Of a DNA stretch of 11,641 bases, positions 6,096 to 11,641 are shown piece after piece. This stretch comes from Gammaproteobacteria bacterium (GTDB lineage: Bacteria > Pseudomonadota > Gammaproteobacteria > GCA-001735895), in assembly GCA_003231795.1 (NCBI GenBank), contig QIJI01000353.1:1-11641 (forward strand), given 5' to 3'. Position 1 is the first letter of the stretch; each line of letters begins with the position of its first letter. The notes under the pieces are model-generated. The model had not been told where the DNA came from. It did no database searches and was given only the letters and a program-made list of their open reading frames with translations. The translations under genes and the position numbers were made by a program.

Positions 6096-6133
6096 GGAGC
6101 CTCTGATCAATTCATGAATGAATCAGAGGCTCC
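6096..6133. repeat. REP-like 12-bp hairpin between ilvH and ilvC
   Basis: GGAGCCTCTGAT (6096-6107) pairs perfectly with ATCAGAGGCTCC (6122-6133) around a 14-base loop that itself holds ATTCATGAAT. No T-run follows, so it is probably not a terminator. It resembles the 2941-2967 hairpin in the order GGAxxCTyTGAT - loop - TCAGAGxxTCC, and GGAGCCT also matches the outer end of the 3528-3771 element (right repeat, reverse complement). Lying within the ilv transcript, it may act as a processing, stability or attenuation site that sets ilvC level relative to ilvIH. Confidence 0.7.
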
Positions 6134-6166
6134 CTAACTCACACATCAAAGCAACACGAGGCTGTT

Positions 6167-7183
6167 ATGAAAATTTATTACGACAAGGACTGTGACTTAT
6201 CAATTATCCAGGGTAAAAAAGTCACCATCATCGGTTATGGCTCACAAGGTCATGCCCACGCCAATAACCTGCAGGAGTCTGGTGTCGATGTAACCGTGGC
6301 ATTGCGCGAAGGCTCTTCTTCCGCCGCTAAAGCCGAAGCAGCCGGCCTCACCGTTAAAAACACCGTCGATGCAGTCAGCCAGGCCGATGTGGTGATGGTG
6401 CTGGCACCTGATGAAATCCAGCGTGGCCTGTATGAAAATGACATCGAACCAAATATCAAGCAGGGTGCCGCTATCGCCTTTGCTCATGGTTTCGCTATCC
6501 ACTACAACCAGGTAACTCCGCGGGCCGATCTCGACGTTATTATGATTGCGCCTAAAGCGCCCGGTCATACGGTTCGTTCCGAGTTTGTCAAGGGCGGCGG
6601 GATTCCTGATCTGATCGCGATTCAGCAGGACGCTTCCGGCATGGCAAAAGAACTGGCCCTGTCATACGCCGCCGGTATTGGCGGTGGTCGTACCGCGATT
6701 ATTGAAACCACATTCAAAGACGAAACCGAAACCGACCTGTTCGGTGAACAGACCGTACTTTGTGGCGGGACTATCGAGCTGGTCAAAGCTGGTTTCGAAA
6801 CTCTGGTCGAAGCCGGTTACGCGCCGGAACTCGCCTACTTTGAATGTTTGCATGAGCTCAAGCTGATCGTCGATTTAATCCACGAAGGTGGAATTGCCAA
6901 TATGAACTATTCGATTTCGAACAATGCCGAATTTGGCGAGTATCACACCGGGCACAAAATCATCAATGAAGAAAGCCGCTGGGCGATGAAAGAATGCCTC
7001 GAAAATATTCAAAATGGCAATTATGCCAAACAATTCATCGCGGAAGGAGCATCGAATTATCCCAGCATGACCGCATGTCGTCGCAACAACGCTGCCCATG
7101 AAATTGAGACGGTTGGTGCCCGCCTGCGTTCGATGATGCCGTGGCTAAGCGCAAACGCGCTGGTCGACAAGTCTAAAAACTAG
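6167..7183 (+). CDS. ilvC: Ketol-acid reductoisomerase (class I, NADP type)
   Basis: This enzyme isomerises and reduces acetolactate or acetohydroxybutyrate to the dihydroxy acids, the second step of branched-chain amino acid synthesis, using Mg2+ and NADPH. The 338-residue length is that of the short class I enzymes. Visible are the nucleotide-binding GYGSQGHAHANNL (23-35), the cofactor-specificity loop REGSSS (47-52) typical of NADPH use, H107 in the HGF motif, and all four expected metal ligands D190, E194, E226 and E230 (TDLFGEQ and YFECLHELK). S251 in SISNNAE is the conserved substrate-contact serine. GAGG (6158-6161) lies 5 bases before the ATG. It follows ilvH after 124 bases and precedes pssA by 36. 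Confidence 0.97.
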   Translation: MKIYYDKDCDLSIIQGKKVTIIGYGSQGHAHANNLQESGVDVTVALREGSSSAAKAEAAGLTVKNTVDAVSQADVVMVLAPDEIQRGLYENDIEPNIKQGAAIAFAHGFAIHYNQVTPRADLDVIMIAPKAPGHTVRSEFVKGGGIPDLIAIQQDASGMAKELALSYAAGIGGGRTAIIETTFKDETETDLFGEQTVLCGGTIELVKAGFETLVEAGYAPELAYFECLHELKLIVDLIHEGGIANMNYSISNNAEFGEYHTGHKIINEESRWAMKECLENIQNGNYAKQFIAEGASNYPSMTACRRNNAAHEIETVGARLRSMMPWLSANALVDKSKN

Positions 7184-7219
7184 TACCTTTAGCGAGCGCT
7201 TCACGCTCACATCATTACT

Positions 7220-7999
7220 ATGGACGACAGCAACCCGAAACAATCCCGTAAAAATATGCGTAGAGGCATATTTTTGCTGCCCAATCTGTTTACCACGGCG
7301 GCTTTATTCGCCGGTTTCTACGCGATTATTGCGGCCATGAATGGTTTGTTTGAAACCGCCGCGATGGCGATATTCCTGGCGGGACTACTGGATGGCCTCG
7401 ATGGGCGCGTGGCGCGATTGACCAATACCGAGTCCGCCTTCGGTGCAGAATATGACAGTCTTTCAGATATGGTTTCGTTTGGCATTGCGCCGGCGCTGAT
7501 CATGTACCTGTGGTCGCTGGTTTACCTGCGCGACGTTTCAACCTTGATGGGTAAGCTGGGGTGGCTGGCAGCTTTTATTTACGCTACCGCAACCGCATTA
7601 CGACTGGCACGTTTCAATACCCAGGTTGGCGTAGCCGACAAGCGTTATTTTCAGGGGCTGGCAAGCCCGGCAGCGGCCGGTGTTTTGATGGGAGCCGTAT
7701 GGTTTAGCGAGAGTTACGACATACACGGTGAGGATGTTACCTACGCAGCGTTGGTACTAACCATATTGGCCGGAGCGCTGATGGTTTCGAAGTTTTCATA
7801 TTACAGCTTTAAAGATCTCGATCTGCGTAAAAAAGTGCCATTCGTGGCACTTTTGGCGATGGTGCTGGTGTTTGTATTTTTGTCGATTGAAACCGCGACG
7901 ATGCTTTTCGGTTTCTTTTTTCTGTATATGGCCTCGGGACCGGTGGTTTCACTTTTTCGCTGGAATCGAAAACGTAACCGACACGCTGCCAGTGAATAG
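7220..7999 (+). CDS. pssA: CDP-diacylglycerol-serine O-phosphatidyltransferase
   Basis: This integral membrane enzyme makes phosphatidylserine from CDP-diacylglycerol and serine, the precursor of phosphatidylethanolamine. It belongs to the CDP-alcohol phosphotransferase family: the motif D58-xx-D61-G62-xx-A65-R66 followed by G75-xxx-D79-xxx-D83 is complete (DGLDGRVAR then GAEYDSLSD). The 259 residues show several hydrophobic segments (for example about 19-57, 87-105, 164-186 and 200-230), a basic N-terminal end (QSRKNMRRG) and a basic tail. This is the CDP-alcohol family type, not the phospholipase-D-like PssA of E. coli. The start ATG has no clear Shine-Dalgarno, and a small hairpin (GAGCG-CTTCA-CGCTC, 7194-7208) sits just before it. 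The order ilvI-ilvH-ilvC-pssA is known from other gammaproteobacteria such as Pseudomonas. Confidence 0.93.
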   Translation: MDDSNPKQSRKNMRRGIFLLPNLFTTAALFAGFYAIIAAMNGLFETAAMAIFLAGLLDGLDGRVARLTNTESAFGAEYDSLSDMVSFGIAPALIMYLWSLVYLRDVSTLMGKLGWLAAFIYATATALRLARFNTQVGVADKRYFQGLASPAAAGVLMGAVWFSESYDIHGEDVTYAALVLTILAGALMVSKFSYYSFKDLDLRKKVPFVALLAMVLVFVFLSIETATMLFGFFFLYMASGPVVSLFRWNRKRNRHAASE

Positions 8000-8029
8000 C
8001 GGGACGCCAAACCCTAACCCGAACAATTC

Positions 8030-8174
8030 CTAGCAGGCTGTTGAAAATGGCTCAGGTGTGTGCAGGGCAGCAAAAATTTGCGAAAAAGCGCAGTTTACAC
8101 GGTGTAAATGAGCATTTTGAGCCAATTTTTAACGCTGTCATGGGCCGTATGAGACTTTTTCAACAACCTGCTAG
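8030..8174. mobile_element. MITE-like element with 18-bp terminal inverted repeats
   Basis: CTAGCAGGCTGTTGAAAA (8030-8047) and its inverted counterpart at 8157-8174 match at 17 of 18 positions; the element is 145 bp long. The interior folds too: GGCTCA near 8049 with TGAGCC near 8119, and TTTACAC-g-GTGTAAA at 8094-8108. No ORF for a transposase is present, so it would be nonautonomous. CTAG ends on both sides form part of the repeats; a TA or CTAG duplication is possible. From memory, repeats with this GCAGGCTGTTGAAAA end are widespread in gammaproteobacterial genomes, but I cannot check this here. It separates pssA from udg. A 12-base copy of its tip is at 925-936. Confidence 0.7.
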
Positions 8175-8282
8175 ACTGCCGTGATGGTGCTGTGATGAAT
8201 GGGCCGAGCTTTATTTTTACAAAGGAGTATCCGGTTGAGCGCCGGGCGCACCCACCCTCAACGGGGAAATGTCTGAGTTGAA

Positions 8283-9071
8283 ATGTTAAGCCTGCGTCAA
8301 CAACAATGTCTGCATGGAATGGGTATCGCACAATGGCGCAAGCGAACCTCAATCGCCGCTAGCGAAGCGGAAACGATTCCCAGTTCACCGACCGATTCAG
8401 CGGCGGCAGAATTACCCGTTGATCAATCGCCAACCACTGTGCCGGTGGAGGCTGTTACAACTGCAATTGAACCCATCGATCCGGTCGATACCGAGATTCA
8501 GGCCACATCCCCTCCTGTACTGGATCACTGGGATGGCATTATCAATTCAATTAACGCCTGTAGCGCCTGCGAGCTGGCACAGAACTGCACCCAGAAAGTA
8601 CCCGGAATCGGTGATCAAAAGGCCGAGCTTATGATTATCGGCGAAGGTCCGGGTCACGACGAAGACATCCGCGGTGAGCCTTTTGTTGGTCGTTCGGGAC
8701 AATTACTGGATCGAATGCTGGCTGCTATCGGGATAAAACGCGAGCAGGTTTATATCACCAATATCGTGAAATGCCGGCCACCCAACAATCGGGATCCGAA
8801 ACAGGAGGAAGCGAAGCAATGTCAGGCATTCCTGCGGGCGCAGATCGAACAGATCGAACCCAGGGTAATACTGTCAGTGGGGCGAGTCTCGGCACAGCAT
8901 CTACTCGAAACCAGCCAGCCAGTCGGAAAATTGATCAAGGATATGCACCAGCTTCCCGGCAGCGATATTCCGCTGAAGGTAACATACCACCCCGCTTATT
9001 TGCTTCGCAACCCATCGGCTAAAGCCATTGCCTGGCAAGACCTGAAACTGCTCCACAAATTATTACAATGA
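8283..9071 (+). CDS. udg: Uracil-DNA glycosylase, family 4 (iron-sulfur)
   Basis: A family 4 uracil-DNA glycosylase, which removes uracil from DNA in base-excision repair. The 262-residue product has an N-terminal segment ending in the short motif MGIAQW (13-18), a low-complexity linker rich in Pro, Thr, Ser, Ala and Glu (about 22-80), and the catalytic domain (about 83-262). The four iron-sulfur cysteines are C93, C96, C164 and C180, with spacing as in the family. The active-site motif is GEGPGHDEDIRGEPFVGRSG (120-139), and the C-terminal HPAYLLR (236-242) is present. The ATG is the first start after an in-frame TGA at 8274. The Shine-Dalgarno is weak, while a strong one (8221-8227) belongs to an abortive upstream frame. 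The stop overlaps rimI (ATGA). Sure of family; the gene symbol is generic. Confidence 0.92.
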   Translation: MLSLRQQQCLHGMGIAQWRKRTSIAASEAETIPSSPTDSAAAELPVDQSPTTVPVEAVTTAIEPIDPVDTEIQATSPPVLDHWDGIINSINACSACELAQNCTQKVPGIGDQKAELMIIGEGPGHDEDIRGEPFVGRSGQLLDRMLAAIGIKREQVYITNIVKCRPPNNRDPKQEEAKQCQAFLRAQIEQIEPRVILSVGRVSAQHLLETSQPVGKLIKDMHQLPGSDIPLKVTYHPAYLLRNPSAKAIAWQDLKLLHKLLQ

Positions 9072-9541
9072 CCGAACTCGGTCTGACTTTCCGGCGAATG
9101 ACAGTGGAAGACATTCAACAGGTCATGATCGTCGAAGAGGAAGTATATGAGTTTCCCTGGACCGAGCGCATATTCAGCGATTGCATTCGCGTGGGATACC
9201 AGTGCTGGCTGGGATTGCAGAACCAACTGATTGTCGGACATGCTGTGATCAGCGTTACCACCGATGAAAGCCACATGCTGAACCTGTCGATCGCGGTCAA
9301 ACATCAACGCAAGGGTTTTGGTCGCCAGTTCGTCAACTTCCTGGTGCAACAGGCAGGTCTTCATAATGCCCAGACCATGCTGCTTGAAGTGCGCCCCAGC
9401 AATGTGGCCGCTATCAACTGTTACAATGCCGCCGGGTTTAACGAAATTGGTAGCAGAAAAGACTATTATCCAGCTCCCGAAGGTCGCGAAGATGCGTTAT
9501 TATTCGCCCGTCATATTCCGCCGCAAGGCGTTCTAAAGTAG
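9068..9541 (+). CDS. rimI: Ribosomal protein S18-alanine N-acetyltransferase
   Basis: RimI is a GNAT acetyltransferase that acetylates the N-terminal alanine of ribosomal protein S18. The 157-residue product has the acetyl-CoA-binding motif QRKGFG (80-85), LEVRPSN with E107 at the position of the E. coli RimI catalytic glutamate, Y119 in CYNAAGF at the position of the catalytic tyrosine, and the family-specific ending RKDYYPAPEGREDALL (130-145). The start overlaps the udg stop by 4 bases, indicating translational coupling. No independent Shine-Dalgarno is evident. prfC starts 10 bases after the stop, so udg-rimI-prfC is probably one operon. Confidence 0.94.
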   Translation: MTELGLTFRRMTVEDIQQVMIVEEEVYEFPWTERIFSDCIRVGYQCWLGLQNQLIVGHAVISVTTDESHMLNLSIAVKHQRKGFGRQFVNFLVQQAGLHNAQTMLLEVRPSNVAAINCYNAAGFNEIGSRKDYYPAPEGREDALLFARHIPPQGVLK

Positions 9542-9551
9542 CCATAAACAG

Positions 9552-11147
9552 ATGTCTGATATCGAGCAAATGCGGCGCCGGCGCACCTTCGCAATTATTT
9601 CTCATCCTGACGCCGGTAAAACCACGGTAACCGAAAAATTGCTGTTGTTCGGGAAGGCGATCCAGATGGCGGGTACTGTAAAAAGTCGCAAAGCTGACCG
9701 GCACGCAACCTCCGACTGGATGGAACTGGAAAAACAACGTGGAATTTCGGTCACATCGTCGGTGATGCAATTTCCCTATCGCGACAGCATTATCAACTTG
9801 CTCGACACGCCAGGGCATGAAGACTTTTCCGAGGATACCTACCGCACACTGACTGCGGTGGACTCAGCGCTGATGGTGATTGACTGTGCCAAGGGTGTCG
9901 AAGAACGTACGATCAAATTAATGGACGTCTGCCGCTTGCGCGATACACCGATAATGACTTTTATCAATAAACTCGATCGCGAGGGGCGTGATCCAATCGA
10001 TTTACTGGATGAAGTTGAAAACATCCTTAAAATTCGCTGCGCACCAATCACCTGGCCGATCGGCATGGGCAAAAACCTGAAAGGTGTTTTTCATTTACTC
10101 AGTGATTCGGTACACCTTTTTTCCGCCAGCGACGCGGACAAAGTTACCTCGGGCGAAGTCATTCAAGGGCTCGACAACCCGAAGCTGGACGGCATTCTCG
10201 GAAGCATGGCGGACGAGTTTCGTGAAGAGATCGAACTGGTTCGGGGTGCCTCCAATGAATTCGACCTGGAAAGCTATCTGGCAGGAGATCTGACCCCGGT
10301 ATTTTTTGGTTCGGCGATCAACAATTTTGGTATGGCCGAACTGCTCGATGCCTTCAACGAATATGCACCGGCACCCATGCCTCGCCCTACCCGCACTCGT
10401 GCGGTGGCACCGGAAGAAGACAAGCTCACCGGTTTCGTATTCAAAATTCAGGCGAATATGGACAAGCAACACCGCGACCGAATTGCCTTCCTGCGGATTT
10501 GCTCGGGTAAATACTCGCGCGGTATGCGAGTTCGGCATGTGCGTATCGGTAAGGATATGAAAATTCCTGAAGCCCTGACCTTTTTTGCAGCCGATCGCGG
10601 GCACGTCGAAGAAGCCTTTCCCGGCGACATAATCGGTATTCACAACCACGGCACGATCCGCATCGGCGACAGCTTCAGCCAGGGTGAACAGCTCGCATTT
10701 ACCGGTATCCCGAATTTCGCACCGGAACTGTTTCGTCGCGCCCGCCTGAAAGATCCTCTGAAAATGAAAGCCTTGTTAAAAGGTCTGACCCAGTTATGTG
10801 AAGAAGGCGCAACCCAGCTATTCAGGCCACTCGCCAGCAATGATCTGATTCTCGGAGCAGTCGGCATTCTTCAGTTTGACGTCGTGGAACACCGCCTCAA
10901 AGATGAATACGGTGTCGATTGCCAGTTTGAACCGGTCAATGTGAGTACCGCTCGCTGGATCGGTTGCGACGATGCAAAAAAACTGGACGAATTCAAACTG
11001 AAATTACGCGCCAATCTGGCGCTGGACCACGCCGGAGACCTGGCCTATGTTGCGCCTTCCCGCGTCAATCTCACGATGACAGAAGAACGCTGGCCCGAGG
11101 TTCAGTTTTATGCGACGCGTGAACATGGTGATTATGAAACAGGCTAG
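9552..11147 (+). CDS. prfC: Peptide chain release factor 3
   Basis: RF3 is a translational GTPase that drives RF1 and RF2 off the ribosome after peptide release. The 531-residue product is full length for the family. The G1 loop is SHPDAGKTT (17-25), preceded by RRRRTFAII. KADRHATSDWMELEKQRGIS is the switch I region, DTPGHEDFSEDTYRTL (from D85) is G3, and NKLDREGRDP (from N139) is G4. SHPDAGKT in place of the elongation-factor form GHVDHGKT distinguishes RF3 from EF-G. The C-terminal part includes EEGATQLF and GILQFDVVEHRLKDEY, also typical. No clear Shine-Dalgarno precedes the ATG. The 3' end overlaps the following gene. Confidence 0.96.
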   Translation: MSDIEQMRRRRTFAIISHPDAGKTTVTEKLLLFGKAIQMAGTVKSRKADRHATSDWMELEKQRGISVTSSVMQFPYRDSIINLLDTPGHEDFSEDTYRTLTAVDSALMVIDCAKGVEERTIKLMDVCRLRDTPIMTFINKLDREGRDPIDLLDEVENILKIRCAPITWPIGMGKNLKGVFHLLSDSVHLFSASDADKVTSGEVIQGLDNPKLDGILGSMADEFREEIELVRGASNEFDLESYLAGDLTPVFFGSAINNFGMAELLDAFNEYAPAPMPRPTRTRAVAPEEDKLTGFVFKIQANMDKQHRDRIAFLRICSGKYSRGMRVRHVRIGKDMKIPEALTFFAADRGHVEEAFPGDIIGIHNHGTIRIGDSFSQGEQLAFTGIPNFAPELFRRARLKDPLKMKALLKGLTQLCEEGATQLFRPLASNDLILGAVGILQFDVVEHRLKDEYGVDCQFEPVNVSTARWIGCDDAKKLDEFKLKLRANLALDHAGDLAYVAPSRVNLTMTEERWPEVQFYATREHGDYETG

Positions 11148-11641
11148 TCTGTCAATCCTGACCAGTCTCATCGTTTTAATATCGAGCCCCGGCACCAGAG
11201 CCGCCCCCGGACTCGCGACGCGTGACCTTAATCCGATACTGCAGCCTATTTTCCTGCCGCGCTACCGCAACCCGGGAAGCGAAAATGGCTGGTCGATCGA
11301 TCATAGTTTTTTCATCACCAATACGCTGCAACAGCAGTCCCGAAGCGGTGAAAGTCTGCTCATCGATGTAGAAAACTACCAATATAATCTGGACTTCGCG
11401 TTGCGTTCGGATGCCTGGGTTTTTCAGACAAGCCTGCCATTTATTGCTAACCGTAGCGGAGAGCTGGATGGATTGATTGACGACTGGCATGATTTCTTCG
11501 GACTACCGAGCCGAAAGCGAACTGAGTTTCCACAGGACCAGCTTCAAATCGAATATATCGTCGATGGCGAAACCGAATACTCTCAAAGCGATAGTAGCGA
11601 TGGCATCGGTGATATCGCAGTTCAGGCCGGATATTTCCCGA
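11134..11641 (+). CDS. Exported DUF3187-like protein (partial, 3' end cut)
   Basis: The frame from 11134 stays open to the window edge, giving 169 complete codons. The product starts with a signal peptide (MKQASLSILTSLIVLISSPG, probable cleavage after TRA near residue 23). The mature part contains VENYQYNLDFALRSDAWVF, TSLPFIANRSGELDGLIDDW, HDFFGLPSRKR and later GIGDIAVQAGYFP. This pattern (LDG.I..WH..FGLP..R, then G.GD....) recalls the DUF3187 family of putative outer-membrane proteins with beta-rich structure; function unknown. The start is uncertain: in-frame ATG codons also lie at 11110 (with GAGG at 11097-11100, 9 bases upstream) and 11125. All choices overlap the prfC end, by 14 to 38 bases, suggesting coupled translation. 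Family assigned from memory. Confidence 0.75.
   Translation, partial: MKQASLSILTSLIVLISSPGTRAAPGLATRDLNPILQPIFLPRYRNPGSENGWSIDHSFFITNTLQQQSRSGESLLIDVENYQYNLDFALRSDAWVFQTSLPFIANRSGELDGLIDDWHDFFGLPSRKRTEFPQDQLQIEYIVDGETEYSQSDSSDGIGDIAVQAGYFP

Noticed and set aside
6096..6133. Terminator after ilvH
   Set aside because: The stem is strong but no T-run follows on the plus strand, and ilvC continues the pathway directly downstream.
10095..10649. 184-residue open frame on the minus strand
   Set aside because: It lies fully inside prfC on the opposite strand, has no recognisable domain, and prfC is clearly the real gene.

Overview
The window looks like a chromosomal segment of a gammaproteobacterium with sulfur-oxidising ability, of moderate GC content. 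This rests on the gene order ilvI-ilvH-ilvC-pssA, the prfC/rimI/uracil-DNA-glycosylase block and a BepA-type M48 protease, together with separate soxY and soxZ genes and a rhodanese plus TusA pair. The genus cannot be named from the sequence alone. All core genes look intact; no phage, CRISPR, tRNA or rRNA is visible.

Layout. Minus strand, left end: bepA (963-2354), then soxY (417-857) and soxZ (103-414), reading leftwards. Divergent plus strand: a small single-domain rhodanese (2543-2893), four hairpins including a Rho-independent terminator, then tusA (3102-3332). Next is a 464-base gene-free stretch (3333-3796) that contains a roughly 244-bp foldback element with 19-bp terminal inverted repeats. 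It ends 25 bases before the GTG start of ilvI. Then come ilvI-ilvH-ilvC (branched-chain amino acid synthesis) and pssA (phosphatidylserine synthase), a second MITE-like element of 145 bp (8030-8174), and the compact run udg - rimI - prfC. The last gene begins inside the prfC 3' end and is cut by the window edge; it encodes an exported DUF3187-like protein.

How the genes work together. SoxYZ is the periplasmic carrier of sulfur intermediates during thiosulfate oxidation; the rhodanese and TusA are cytoplasmic sulfur-relay proteins. The enzymes that would act on SoxYZ (SoxXA, SoxB, SoxCD) are not in the window. IlvI/IlvH (1-nt overlap) make acetolactate or acetohydroxybutyrate, which IlvC converts. 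Udg, RimI and PrfC are housekeeping functions in DNA repair, ribosomal protein acetylation and termination-factor recycling.

The most unusual points are a SoxY whose C-terminus ends in GDICAV instead of the usual GGCGG swinging arm; a set of short palindromes sharing TAAGTCAGA or CTCTGAT/ATCAGAG between the rhodanese and ilvC; and two different MITE-like elements. One of these carries a well-placed ribosome-binding site and a 16-codon mini-ORF right in front of ilvI.
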